Shown here: one piece after another, positions 26,125-35,522 of the stretch
Position numbering within the stretch: the stretch's first letter is position 1
Layout of the letters: each line of letters begins with the position of its first letter
Origin: DATEDA01 sp963820965
GTDB taxonomy: Bacteria > Pseudomonadota > Gammaproteobacteria > Burkholderiales > SG8-39
DNA length: 64,000 bases
Assembly: GCA_963820965.1 (NCBI GenBank)
Contig: CAWGCC010000010.1
Coordinates: 81,662 to 145,661 of the forward strand
Reading direction: 5' to 3'
Position numbers and translations under genes: made by a program
The notes under the pieces: model-generated
What the model saw: the letters and a program-made list of their open reading frames with translations, nothing else
Database searches by the model: none
What the model was told of the DNA's origin: nothing

Positions 26125-29100
26125 TCACGCGAGGTTCCTCAGCTCCCGCAAGGCGACCGAGAGCATCGCCAGGTCCGCCGCCGGCGCGGCGCGCAGCTCG
26201 CCGAGAAGGCGCAATGCGCGCTCCATCGCGTCGCGATTCGCGCTCTCCCATGCGGCGACGAGCGCAGCCGGGTCGTCGGCGCCGGTGCCCCTCGTCAGGA
26301 CATTCGCCGCGAGCGTGCGCTGCAGGCTCGCGAGGTCGTCGCGCATCGAGCCCCTGGCGAGCGTCTGCCAATGGCTGTCGCCGCCGATCTGACCGATGCG
26401 GTCGCGCAGCCACGCGAGGCCGAGCTTCGAGGAGAGCTGGAAGTACACTCCCGCCACCGTCGGCACGGCCGCTCGCGTGGTCTCGGCCACCTCGCCGATG
26501 TCGAGCGCGGCGAACAGCGTGTCGAGCGCGACGACGCGCGCGGCGATCTCGCGCGGCACGCCGGCCTGCGTCCAGCGCACCGCGTGTGCGTCGAGCTGCG
26601 AGCGCGCCTGGGCGTCGAGCAGCCGCGCGAGCTCGTTGTAGAGCGTCTCGACCCCGGGCTGGAAGCGCCCGATCGTCTGCTCCATCGGCTCGCCGAGCCG
26701 GCGCGAGCGCAGGAACCAGGAGGTCGCGCGCACGATCAGCCGGCCGGCCTCGATCAGCATCTCCGACTGGATCTCGTCGGCGACCTTGTTGTCTAGCGCC
26801 TCGATCGACTGCCACAGCGGCACGTAGCCGAAGATCTCGCGGGTAAGGAGATAGGCGCGCACGATCTCGCGCGGCCGCGCGGAGGTCGTCTCCATCAGCC
26901 GGTGGACGAACGTCGAGCCGACGCGGTTGACCATGCTGTTCAACACATGGGTGGCGATGATTTCGCGCTTCAGCGGGTGCCGCGCCATCACGCCGGCATA
27001 CGCTTCGCGCAGCGCCTGCGGGAAATAGCGCCCGAGCGCGGTCGCGATCCACTCGTCCTCCGGCAGATCCGAGTCGATGAACTCGTCCTTCAGCCAGATC
27101 TTCGAGTACGCGAGCAGCACCGAGCGTTCGGGCGACACGAGCCCGATCTTCTTCGCCCGGCGCTCGGCGATCTCCTCGTCCGATGGCAGGAACTCGAGGG
27201 CGCGGTCGAGCCGACCCGACTTCTCGAGGAACTGGATGAAGCGCTGCTGGGCATCGAGGAGCTGCGGCGCGACCCGGCCGGCGACCGAGAGCGACTGGGT
27301 CTGGAAGTAGTTGTCGCGCAGCACGAGCGCGGCGACCTGGTCGGTCATCTGCGCGAGCAGCGTGTTCCGCTGCTTCAGGGTCAGCTCGCCGTCCGCCATC
27401 ACCAGGCCGAGCAGGATCTTGATGTTGACCTCGTGGTCGGACGTGTCGACGCCGGCGGAGTTGTCGATCGCGTCGGTGTAGACCTTGCCGCCCTTCGGCG
27501 CGAACTCGATCCGGCCGAGCTGGGTGAAGCCCAGGTTGCCGCCCTCGCCCACCACCTTGCAGCGCAGATCGGCGCCGTTCACCCGGAGCGGGTCGTTCGC
27601 CCGGTCGCCGGCCGACGCATGGCTCTCTTCGGTCGCCTTGACGTAGGTGCCGACACCGCCGTTGTAGAGGAGGTGCACCGGCGCCTTGAGGATCGCGCTG
27701 ATCAGCTCGGTGGGCGCAAGGCTCTCGGCCGAAGCGCCCGCTTCTCCCAACCCCAGGGCGCGCCGCGCTTCCGGCGAGACGGGGATCGACTTCGCGCTCC
27801 GCGGCCACACGCCGCCGCCTTTCGAGATCAGCATCGTGTTGTAATCGGCCCACGACGAGCGCGGCAGGTCGAAGAGGCGCTTCCGCTCCGCCCAGCTCGA
27901 GGCGGCGTCCGGATCCGGGTCGATGAAGATGTGCCGATGGTCGAACGCGGCGACGAGGCGGATGTGCCTGGAGAGCAGCATCCCGTTGCCGAACACGTCG
28001 CCCGACATGTCGCCGATGCCGACGACGGTGAAGTCGGTGGTCTGCGTGTCGACGCCCATTTCGCGGAAGTGGCGCTTCACCGACTCCCAGGCGCCGCGCG
28101 CGGTGATGCCCATCGCCTTGTGGTCGTAGCCCGCCGAGCCGCCCGAGGCAAACGCGTCGTCGAGCCAGAAGCCGTATTCGGCCGAGATCGCGTTCGCGTA
28201 GTCGGAGAAGGTCGCGGTGCCCTTGTCCGCGGCGACGACGAGGTACGGGTCGTCGGCATCGTGCCGCCGCACCTGCGGCGGCGGCTCGACCTGGCCGCCG
28301 ACGAGGTTGTCCGTGATGTCGAGCAGGCCGCGGAGGTAGTCCTTGTAGCAGGCGACGCCCTCCTTCAGGTACGCCTCGCGGTCCGACGGCGCGGGCGCGC
28401 GCTTCAGCACGAAGCCGCCCTTCGAGCCGGTCGGCACGATGACGACGTTCTTCACGATCTGCGCCTTGACGAGGCCGAGCACCTCGGTGCGGAAATCCTC
28501 CGGCCGGTCCGACCAGCGGAGCCCCCCGCGCGCGACCCTGCCGCCGCGAAGATGCACGCCCTCGAAGCGCACCGAGTACACGAAGATCTCGAACATCGGC
28601 TTCGGCTCGGGCAGCCCCGGCACCTTCGACGGATCGAACTTGAACGACAGGAAGGTCCGCCGCCGCCCCTCGGCGTCGCGCCGCCAGAAGTTCGTGCGCG
28701 TCGTCGCCCGGACGAGCGCGAGGTACTGGCGCAGCACCCGGTCCTCGCTCAGGTTCTCGACGCGGTCGAGCGCCTGCTCGATCGCGTTCACCTGCAGCCC
28801 GGCGGACTCCTCGTCGGTCTTCTCCGGGTCGAACCTCAGCTTGAAGAGATTGACCAGCATGCGCGCGATCGCGGGGTTCGCGCCCATCGTCTGCTCGATG
28901 AAGCCCTGCGAGAGCGCGAAGCCGATCTGCCGGAGATACTTCGCGTAGGCGCGCAGCACCACGATCTCGTCGGCGGTGAGCCGCGCGGCGAGCACCACGC
29001 GGTTGAAGCCGTCGTTCTCGATCTCGCCGGTGAAGACGCGGCCGAACGCTTCCTCGAAGATGCTCCCGACGGCGTCGATGTCGATGTCGGCGTCGCCCGC

Positions 29101-30948
29101 GGAGAGCCCGAGGTCGTGGATCCAGATCGGATCGCCGGCAGCGGGCGTGACGCGGTACGGCCGCTCCTCGAGCACCCGCAGGCCCATGCGCTCGAGCATC
29201 GGCAGGCTGTCGGAGAGCGCCACCGGCGCACCGCGGTGGAAGAGCTTGAACCGCAGCGTCCCCGGCGGCGCTTCGAGCGGCCGGTACAGACTCATCCCCA
29301 GGCCGCTGCCCGCGGCGACCGTCGCGAGCATCTCGCAGTCGGGAACCGCGTTCCGCGGCGGGGTGTCTTCCCGGTACGCCGCGGGGAACGCCGCGCCGCA
29401 CATCCGGTACAGCTCGTTGCCGCGCGCCTCGCCCACGGCCGCGACGAGCGCCTCGCGCAGGTCGTCTTCCCAGCGGCGCGCCGCGGCGACGAGCCGCTCC
29501 TCCAGCTCGCGGACGTCGAACTGCGGGATCTGTCCCGGCGTGGTGCGCACCGTGATCATGATCCGGGCGAGCATGGACTGCGAGAGGAAGACGTCGAACT
29601 CCGACGACAGGCCGTTGAAGGCCTTCATCAGGATCGCCTGCCACTTCTTGCGGAGATCGGTGTTGAAGGTCTCGCGCGGCACGTAGATGAGGCAGGTGAC
29701 GAACCGCTCGAACTGGTCGCGCCGCACGAAGAGCCGGAAGCGCTGGCGCTCGGCGAGATGGAGAATGCCCAGCGCGGTTTCGGCGAGCTCGTCCTCGGAG
29801 ATCTGGAAGAGCTCGTCGCGCGGAAAGGTGTCGATGATGTTCTCGAGCGCCTTCCACGAGTGGCCGCCGGGCGCGACCCCCGCCCGTGCCTGGACGTTCG
29901 CGACCTTGCGCCGGAGGAGCGGGATCTCGCGCGGGCTCACGTGGTACGCGGTGTGGGTGTAGAGCCCCAGGAAGCGATGCTCGCCGCTGACCTCGCCGCG
30001 GTCGTCGTAGCGCTTGATGCCGATGTAATCGAGGTAGCCCGGCCGATGCACCGTCGAGCGCGAGTTCGACTTGGTGACGATGAGGAGGTCCTTCACCCGC
30101 GCGTAGGCGCGCACCTGCGGCGGCAGCTGCGAGAAGCTCGTCGCGAGCTCCTCGCCCGTCCGCTCGCGGAGGATCCCCATGCCGGAGCCGGGGACGACGG
30201 CGAGCGCGTCGTCGCCGTCCTTCATCACGAGGTCGTGGCAGCGGTAGCCGAGGAAAGTGAAGTGGTCGCCGGCGAGCCACTCGAGGAACGCGCGCGCCTC
30301 GGCGAGCTCCGTCTGACCGACGGGCGGCGGGCGGCGGTCGAGGTCGGCGACGATCTCGCGCTCCTTCGCGCTCATCTTCTTCCAGTCTTCGACCGCGACG
30401 CGGACGTCGTCGAGCACGCGCTCGAGGTCGGCGGCGAGCGCTGCCATGCGCGCGGGGTCGCCGATCCGGTCCACCTCGAGGTGCATGAACGACTCGCGGC
30501 TCCCCGCCGAAGAGTCGTCGGGCAGCACGCCCATCAGCGTGCCGTCCGCGCGGTTCACCCGGATGATCGGATGGACGATGAGGTGCAGGGTGAGCCCCTG
30601 GCGGTTCACCTCCATCGTCACCGAGTCGACGAGGAACGGCATGTCGTCGTTGACGATCTCGATGATCGTGTGCGTCGACTGCCAGCCGTGCTCCTGCACG
30701 CCCGGGTTGAACACGCGCACGCGGGCCTTGCCGGGCTCGCGCCTGCGCGCGAAATTCCAGTGGGAAAGCACCGCGCCGTAGAGGTCGGCGGGTTCGCGCT
30801 CGGCGAGGTCCTCGGCGTCGACCTCGCGGAAGTAGGCGCGCGCGAATGCCTCGATCGGCCCGCGGCTCTCCGCCGGGAGCTTTTCGCGCAGGAGGGCGAG
30901 AACCTGCTCGATCCGCTCGGCTTTCCCCAGTTCGGTGCGTGCCAGCAT
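26125..30948 (-). CDS. gdhB: NAD-specific glutamate dehydrogenase, large (about 180 kDa) type
   Basis: A 1607-residue enzyme of the large bacterial NAD-GDH class, full length. N-terminal ACT-like regions include FLVDSVTMEVNRQGL. The catalytic core, ARGGLRWSDRPEDFRTEVLGLVKAQ and the lysine in PTGSKGGFVLK (about 800-845), is followed by the NAD domain (TDFTVVGIGDMSGDVFGNGML) and a long C-terminal helical region. It oxidatively deaminates glutamate to 2-oxoglutarate, mainly in amino-acid catabolism. GGGAG lies 7 bases before the chosen ATG. It stands alone. A long open frame on the opposite strand is a GC-rich shadow. Confidence 0.96.
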   Translation of the reverse strand: MLARTELGKAERIEQVLALLREKLPAESRGPIEAFARAYFREVDAEDLAEREPADLYGAVLSHWNFARRREPGKARVRVFNPGVQEHGWQSTHTIIEIVNDDMPFLVDSVTMEVNRQGLTLHLIVHPIIRVNRADGTLMGVLPDDSSAGSRESFMHLEVDRIGDPARMAALAADLERVLDDVRVAVEDWKKMSAKEREIVADLDRRPPPVGQTELAEARAFLEWLAGDHFTFLGYRCHDLVMKDGDDALAVVPGSGMGILRERTGEELATSFSQLPPQVRAYARVKDLLIVTKSNSRSTVHRPGYLDYIGIKRYDDRGEVSGEHRFLGLYTHTAYHVSPREIPLLRRKVANVQARAGVAPGGHSWKALENIIDTFPRDELFQISEDELAETALGILHLAERQRFRLFVRRDQFERFVTCLIYVPRETFNTDLRKKWQAILMKAFNGLSSEFDVFLSQSMLARIMITVRTTPGQIPQFDVRELEERLVAAARRWEDDLREALVAAVGEARGNELYRMCGAAFPAAYREDTPPRNAVPDCEMLATVAAGSGLGMSLYRPLEAPPGTLRFKLFHRGAPVALSDSLPMLERMGLRVLEERPYRVTPAAGDPIWIHDLGLSAGDADIDIDAVGSIFEEAFGRVFTGEIENDGFNRVVLAARLTADEIVVLRAYAKYLRQIGFALSQGFIEQTMGANPAIARMLVNLFKLRFDPEKTDEESAGLQVNAIEQALDRVENLSEDRVLRQYLALVRATTRTNFWRRDAEGRRRTFLSFKFDPSKVPGLPEPKPMFEIFVYSVRFEGVHLRGGRVARGGLRWSDRPEDFRTEVLGLVKAQIVKNVVIVPTGSKGGFVLKRAPAPSDREAYLKEGVACYKDYLRGLLDITDNLVGGQVEPPPQVRRHDADDPYLVVAADKGTATFSDYANAISAEYGFWLDDAFASGGSAGYDHKAMGITARGAWESVKRHFREMGVDTQTTDFTVVGIGDMSGDVFGNGMLLSRHIRLVAAFDHRHIFIDPDPDAASSWAERKRLFDLPRSSWADYNTMLISKGGGVWPRSAKSIPVSPEARRALGLGEAGASAESLAPTELISAILKAPVHLLYNGGVGTYVKATEESHASAGDRANDPLRVNGADLRCKVVGEGGNLGFTQLGRIEFAPKGGKVYTDAIDNSAGVDTSDHEVNIKILLGLVMADGELTLKQRNTLLAQMTDQVAALVLRDNYFQTQSLSVAGRVAPQLLDAQQRFIQFLEKSGRLDRALEFLPSDEEIAERRAKKIGLVSPERSVLLAYSKIWLKDEFIDSDLPEDEWIATALGRYFPQALREAYAGVMARHPLKREIIATHVLNSMVNRVGSTFVHRLMETTSARPREIVRAYLLTREIFGYVPLWQSIEALDNKVADEIQSEMLIEAGRLIVRATSWFLRSRRLGEPMEQTIGRFQPGVETLYNELARLLDAQARSQLDAHAVRWTQAGVPREIAARVVALDTLFAALDIGEVAETTRAAVPTVAGVYFQLSSKLGLAWLRDRIGQIGGDSHWQTLARGSMRDDLASLQRTLAANVLTRGTGADDPAALVAAWESANRDAMERALRLLGELRAAPAADLAMLSVALRELRNLA

Positions 30949-31109
30949 GGGTTTCTCCCTACGCTCCACACCACCCCGGCCCCCACGAGGGAGACGGGGC
31001 GAAGCGGGCCTGACGGCAGGGTGGCCTCCCGAGTGTTCTTGGTGCGAGGCCGGCGGCTAGTCTAGTCCTCGCCGCGAATCTACGCCCGGCGATTCTCGCT
31101 TGTGCCCGG

Positions 31110-32267
31110 TCAGCGCGCGACGACGACCAGCGGGACGAGCATCTCGTCCTCGGTGGTGCCGCCGTGCACGCCGATCTGCACGTGCCGGCGCTCGCCGGGG
31201 ACATGGTCGCGGATCGCGTACCCGTCATTCATGATCAGCGTGTAGTCCCCGATCCGGTCCGCGAGCCGCGGGTGGGCGGGCCCCGGGCCGAACCAGCCTT
31301 CGCGGAGAAGGTCGCTCGAGCGCGCGAGGGTCGCGCAGCCCGCCAGCCGGCTCGCCACGTAACGCTCGAAGTCGCCGGCGGCGCCCGGCTTCACGTAGCA
31401 GTAAGCCACGCGCGGCTCGCCGCAGAGCGGCACGGCAAGCGTCGCTGCCAGCCCGGGGTGGTCGTCCAGGTCGACGACCGTCTCGGGGCGAGTGTCCACG
31501 AACCCGTGGTCCGCGGTGGCGATCACGAGCGTGTCGCTGCCGGCGACCTCGTCGACGAAGCGCCCGAACGCGAGCTCGATCCGCGCGAGCTCCGCGGCGA
31601 CCCGCTCGGACCCGATGCCGTGCGCGTGCGCGAGCGAGTCGAGCTCCGGGTAGTAGGCGTAGACGTATTGCCGCCCGCGGCCGCTTCGCACGATGTCGCG
31701 CGCCGCCGCGAACATCTGGTCGAGGCCGCCGTGCCCGACGCGCCGGGCGCGCCCCGAGTGCGCGGTGTTGAAGCAGGAGTCGACGATCGCCGATGGCGAG
31801 ACGACGTGTGCCGCGGCCTGGATCCCGTCGGCAAGCGGGGGGTTGCCGAGGAGCGTCGCCGGTGTCACGCCCCCGGCCGCGGGGAGCGGCGGGCCACCGT
31901 GCCTGGGCCGGAACGGGAGCACCGCGAGGAGCGCGCCGAGCTCGCGGAAGTACATGTGCCAGCCGGTGATCGCGTGGTGCTGCGGGGCGAACCCGGTCAT
32001 GAACGTGGTGATCGCGGCGGCGGTCGTCGACGGGAAGATGGTGGTGATGCTCGCGCGCAGGTGCGAGCGCAGCGCGCCGTCCGCGGTGTCGCGCAGGAGG
32101 TGACGCGAGCCGAGGCCGTCGATGACGAAGAGGCAGACGTTTCGCGCCCGCGCGATCTCTTCGGGGAGGAGGGCGTCGAGCGGCGGGTAGTCGCTGCGCG
32201 CACCGAACGCGATCGCGACCGACGACATCAGGTTGACGATGCTGCCGCCGTCGTAATCAGGCTTCAT
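31110..32267 (-). CDS. Alkaline-phosphatase-superfamily nucleotide pyrophosphatase/phosphodiesterase
   Basis: A 385-residue protein of the type I phosphodiesterase group. VCLFVIDGLGSRHL supplies the first metal-binding Asp, and FPSTTAAAITTFMTG supplies the nucleophilic Thr region. YYPELDSLAHAHG and IATADHGFVD provide the later Asp/His ligands. Members hydrolyse phosphodiester or phosphomonoester bonds with two zincs. No signal peptide is seen, so it may be cytoplasmic. The ATG at 32267 is the first that fits homology. It is divergent from the Nudix gene, with an AT-richer 78-base gap between. Confidence 0.85.
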   Translation of the reverse strand: MKPDYDGGSIVNLMSSVAIAFGARSDYPPLDALLPEEIARARNVCLFVIDGLGSRHLLRDTADGALRSHLRASITTIFPSTTAAAITTFMTGFAPQHHAITGWHMYFRELGALLAVLPFRPRHGGPPLPAAGGVTPATLLGNPPLADGIQAAAHVVSPSAIVDSCFNTAHSGRARRVGHGGLDQMFAAARDIVRSGRGRQYVYAYYPELDSLAHAHGIGSERVAAELARIELAFGRFVDEVAGSDTLVIATADHGFVDTRPETVVDLDDHPGLAATLAVPLCGEPRVAYCYVKPGAAGDFERYVASRLAGCATLARSSDLLREGWFGPGPAHPRLADRIGDYTLIMNDGYAIRDHVPGERRHVQIGVHGGTTEDEMLVPLVVVAR

Positions 32268-32345
32268 TCTTGTTCTCGCGGAGCGCTGCCACGGCGCGTC
32301 GAAAGTTACCATAGTGTCGATGGCGGGGAGTCGGGTTGACAAAAG

Positions 32346-32846
32346 ATGACAGTAGATGACAGTCGTGCGTCTTCGTCGAAGGGGGCCGTGAGCGCCGGCG
32401 GAGGAGTCGGGAGCGGGGGGGTCGGGAAACGCCGCTCTGCCGGCGTGGTCGTCGTTCGCCGCCACGCCGGCGGCTGGCGGTGCCTGCTGCTCCGTGCGTT
32501 CGCCTACTGGGATTTCCCGAAGGGGCTCGTCGAGCCGGGCGAGGACCCGCTCGCAACGGCGATCCGCGAGGTCGAGGAGGAAACCGGCCTCGGCGGCCTC
32601 GTATTCCGCTGGGGCGAGGCGTTCCGGGAAACGGAACGGTACTCGGGCGGGAAGATCGCCAGGTACTACGTCGCCGAGTCGCCGGCCGGGGAGGTCACGT
32701 TGCCGGTCAGTCCCGAGCTCGGCCGCCCGGAGCACGACGAGTTCAGGTGGCTCGAGTTCGAGGACGCGGGCCGTCTGCTCGTGCCGCGGGTGCGGCGGAT
32801 TGCCGCGTGGGCGCAAGGGCTCGTGACGCTTTCGCCCGCTCGATGA
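32346..32846 (+). CDS. Nudix hydrolase
   Basis: A 166-residue protein with a complete Nudix box, GLVEPGEDPLATAIREVEEE then TG (about residues 59-81), preceded by WDFPKG. The layout resembles bis(5'-nucleosyl)-tetraphosphatase or RNA pyrophosphohydrolase types, cleaving a nucleoside diphosphate linked to another moiety. The N-terminal 30 residues are Gly/Ser-rich and not conserved, so the real start may be the GTG near 32388. A TTGACA at 32336-32341 would fit a -35 for that later start. It converges with the acidic small protein gene 7 bases away. Confidence 0.9.
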   Translation: MTVDDSRASSSKGAVSAGGGVGSGGVGKRRSAGVVVVRRHAGGWRCLLLRAFAYWDFPKGLVEPGEDPLATAIREVEEETGLGGLVFRWGEAFRETERYSGGKIARYYVAESPAGEVTLPVSPELGRPEHDEFRWLEFEDAGRLLVPRVRRIAAWAQGLVTLSPAR

Positions 32847-32853
32847 GCGTCGT

Positions 32854-33204
32854 TCACCGGTCGAGGTCTTCCCCGTCCTCGTCGTCGTAGTCCTCGTCGA
32901 GATCGCCGCCCTCGCTCTCGGCGGTCTCGTCGTATTCCTCCTGCGACAGCCGGTCCGCGTCCTGGAGCATTGCCGCGACCTCTTCGCGGAACTCCGTGGC
33001 GCCGAGGTCGGTGTCCTTGTCGATCATCTCCATCACCCGGTGGAAGAGATCGAGGTTGTTCATCGTCGTGAGGTAGTTGCCCTCGGTGCCGACGACGTAG
33101 AAGCTCGCCGGGAACAGGCGGTCGAGCGCGGACTCCTCGTCCGGGCCGATCGCCTCGTCGTCCAGGACCACCAGGCTGTCGAGATCCATCGCCACGTCGC
33201 GCAT
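32854..33204 (-). CDS. Small protein with strongly acidic C-terminus, unknown
   Basis: A 116-residue protein: a mixed N-terminal part (SLVVLDDEAIGPDE, DRLFPASFYVVGTEGNYL) then a helix and a tail made almost only of Asp/Glu (from about residue 94). The tail may mimic nucleic acid or keep the protein soluble, which is inference. Starts at 33204 and at M6 are both possible. I recognise no family. Confidence 0.6.
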   Translation of the reverse strand: MRDVAMDLDSLVVLDDEAIGPDEESALDRLFPASFYVVGTEGNYLTTMNNLDLFHRVMEMIDKDTDLGATEFREEVAAMLQDADRLSQEEYDETAESEGGDLDEDYDDEDGEDLDR

Positions 33205-33344
33205 TCCCCCCGGCGAATTCTAGCCGGCCCGGCGGCATCCGCGCGAGCGGAACCCGCGAGCCGCAGATCGGGCGGCGGCGGACCGCCGGGACGACGGGAG
33301 CTGGCTCGCGAGCTGCCGGCCCATCGCGCGGCGGCGAATGCTTC

Positions 33345-33623
33345 TCAGCGGATCGTCGAGTTTGCGCGAGCTCCAGCGCGTTTCGTCGTGCCGCGCTGGC
33401 TACGGACCCGGGCTGCCGACCCGAGCGGCTGCAACTCTTTCCGGCGGTAATAGCGCGGGTTCTCCTTGCCTTCGCAGGTCACCTGGTAGTAGGTGGGATT
33501 CGGCGAGCGCTGCTTCGGTAGCCTGATCATCGACCGGATCGTCGCGACCTTCCACTCCCGCACGCTCTTGTAGTAGACGCGCACGCGCTCGCCCGGATAG
33601 AACCAACGCTCCGCTTTCTTCAT
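33345..33623 (-). CDS. Small basic protein, unknown
   Basis: A 92-residue, Arg/Lys-rich protein. The first 65 residues (KAERWFYPGERVRVYYKSVREWKVA, YYQVTCEGKENPRYYRRKEL) look like a compact beta fold of SH3/Tudor type; the tail is unstructured and basic. GAGG precedes the ATG at 33623. It may bind RNA or DNA, but that is only suggested by charge. The 210 bases up to the next gene (33624-33833) contain nothing I can identify. Confidence 0.55.
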   Translation of the reverse strand: MKKAERWFYPGERVRVYYKSVREWKVATIRSMIRLPKQRSPNPTYYQVTCEGKENPRYYRRKELQPLGSAARVRSQRGTTKRAGARANSTIR

Positions 33624-33833
33624 CGTTCGCCTCGTATGCTCGAAACCAGTCACCAAGGTAACCGTCGCAAGCGGTGCGGAGCGATGACGCAATGCTCAAA
33701 GCAGGATCGCGCGCTGCCGCGTCGAAAAATCGTCTGCCGAAAATCCGGCAGGCGCGATCATTGCGTGCGCGGCACGCGCGGCAAGAAAGCCACGAAGCCC
33801 TTGCGCAACCCGCGCAGATGGTGTCCGTGCGCG

Positions 33834-34526
33834 TCAGAACGTCTCCGTCCACGGCCGCAGCTCGACCTCCCATGTCCACGCGCTGCGCGGCTGGTCGTGG
33901 ACGAAGAGATAGGTCTGCGCGATCGCGTCCGGATCGAGGAAGCCGTCTGCGCCGCGGTCCGCGCGCGCATCGCCCGGCTGGCGGATGCCGCCGTCGATCA
34001 CGAAGTGCGCGACGTGGACGCCCCTGGGCGCGAGCTCGCGCGCCATGCTCTGCGCGAGGCCGCGAAGCGCGAACTTGCCCATCGCGAACGACGCCGACTG
34101 CGGATAGCCCTTCACGCTCGCCGAAGCCCCGGTGAACTGGATGCTGCCGCGTCCGCGGACGAGCATGCGCTTCGCGGCCTCCTGCGCGACGAGAAATCCG
34201 CCGAAGGCGGAGACCTCGAGCGCATTCGCCACGCCGGCCGGATCGATCTCGACGAACGGGCCGCGCACGCGAGCGCTCGCGTTGTAGACCACGAGCGTCG
34301 GCACGCCGAGATCGCTTTCGATCGCGCGAAAGAGCGCCTGCACCGCGGGCGGCTGCGCGGCGTCGCACGCGTACGCCTTCGCACCGGTCTCGGCGGCGAG
34401 CGCGGCGAGCTTCTCCGTGTTGCGTGCCGCGAGGGCGACCGTCATGCCGCGCTTCGCGCAAGCGCGAGCGAGCGAGGCACTGAGTCCCTTGCCGGCGCCG
34501 ACGATGAGGGCGATGTCGCTGGCCAT
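33834..34526 (-). CDS. Short-chain dehydrogenase/reductase lacking the catalytic tyrosine
   Basis: A 230-residue Rossmann SDR. The cofactor loop GAGKGLS (10-16) and YNASA (81-85) are present, as is the lysine K151 of the YxxxK motif. The tyrosine position is F147 (SFAMGKFAL). The candidate catalytic serine is S135 or S137. Related proteins with Phe here exist, so it may be a real subgroup with altered or no reductase chemistry rather than decay. Its start is 12 bases after the CDGSH gene's stop, so they probably form an operon. Confidence 0.87.
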   Translation of the reverse strand: MASDIALIVGAGKGLSASLARACAKRGMTVALAARNTEKLAALAAETGAKAYACDAAQPPAVQALFRAIESDLGVPTLVVYNASARVRGPFVEIDPAGVANALEVSAFGGFLVAQEAAKRMLVRGRGSIQFTGASASVKGYPQSASFAMGKFALRGLAQSMARELAPRGVHVAHFVIDGGIRQPGDARADRGADGFLDPDAIAQTYLFVHDQPRSAWTWEVELRPWTETF

Positions 34527-34538
34527 GTCCGCATCTCC

Positions 34539-35192
34539 TCAGCCGGCCTTGAAGCCGGCGGCCTTGTGGCTGCTGTCGCAGAACGGCTTGTTCTTGGAGT
34601 GGCCGCAGCGACAGAGCCAGGTCTTGGTGCCGCGCCAGCGCTCGAGGCCGCTCGCCGCGACGATGGTGAGGTTGCCCTTGATCTGGAGCGGCCCGTCCTT
34701 CAACGGCTTGACCGCGAGCTTGCCGCCCTCGGCCTGCACGCCGTCGCCGCGCTCGCCGACCGGGCCGTGATCCTTGAAGCCGGCGGCCTCGTGGCTGTTG
34801 TCGCAGAAGGGCTTGTTCTTCGACTGTCCGCAGCGACAGAGCGCGGCGCGGAAGCGCACGGCGGGCATGTCCGCCGGCGCGCCTTCGATCTCGAGGTCGC
34901 CGCGCGCGAAGAGCGGGCCGTTGTAGGTGACGACGATGGTGTTGCGTGGAGCGGGCGCTTCGCGGGTGACGCCGTCCTTCACCTCGTAGGCCAGCGCACC
35001 GCTCGGACATCGTTCGACGACGTCGACGACTTCGGCGACCGGGACGAGGTCCGGCTGGCCCCACGGGTTCCGGCCGGCGACGAAGAGATCGTTCTTCGCG
35101 CGAGTGCATTCGCCGCTGTGGATGCACAGTCGCTCGTCCCAGACGACGTCGGCGTCCTTGCCGGGATAGCGGTAGAGGGGAGACGTGCTCAT
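34539..35192 (-). CDS. Iron-sulfur protein: ferredoxin-like domain plus two CDGSH domains
   Basis: A 217-residue protein. Residues 1-75 contain a divergent single-cluster ferredoxin domain (CIHSGECTRAKNDLF and ERCPSGAL). Two CDGSH motifs follow, CRCGQSKNKPFCDNSH and CRCGHSKNKPFCDSSH. Each 3Cys-1His motif binds a labile [2Fe-2S] cluster. Such proteins are thought to act in redox sensing or cluster transfer. The start at 35192 has GGAGG upstream. The SDR gene follows directly. Confidence 0.92.
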   Translation of the reverse strand: MSTSPLYRYPGKDADVVWDERLCIHSGECTRAKNDLFVAGRNPWGQPDLVPVAEVVDVVERCPSGALAYEVKDGVTREAPAPRNTIVVTYNGPLFARGDLEIEGAPADMPAVRFRAALCRCGQSKNKPFCDNSHEAAGFKDHGPVGERGDGVQAEGGKLAVKPLKDGPLQIKGNLTIVAASGLERWRGTKTWLCRCGHSKNKPFCDSSHKAAGFKAG

Positions 35193-35522
35193 GGCGGACC
35201 TCCGGGCGGTTGCAGGACGCGCCAAGCTAGCACGGGTTGCGGTCCGAGGCGATGACGGCGAGCGCCTGTGGGGGGCTCACCGTCCGAGCCACTCCCTTGC
35301 GCTTGAAATGCTGGCTTCGCAACACCCCCGTCCGTGACTTTCTCCGCGCTCCCGCTCGCCGGAGCCGGGGGGAGGACAGGTCAGGAGGAGGACTCCCTCG
35401 CGACAGCCGCCGGCCCCCGGCGAAACTCACACCGCAAGATCTGTCGCAGCCTGCCGCGACACGCCCTTTGCATGGGCGACACGGCGCACAACGCCGGAAG
35501 AACGCGGGAATGGGAGCCCAGG
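35193..35522. other. Intergenic region, no gene recognised
   Basis: A 330-base gap between the divergent CDGSH and metallophosphatase genes. The phosphatase frame is open back to 35334, and an alternative ATG exists at 35472, but the residues before 35523 do not look like the family. I see no other coding region or clear promoter. Confidence 0.4.

Noticed and set aside
26902..31065. 1387-codon open frame opposite the NAD-GDH gene
   Set aside because: Arg/Asp/His-rich composition without motifs; it is the antisense shadow of a GC-rich gene. The same applies to the long frames opposite the 1104-residue protein and both ThDP genes.
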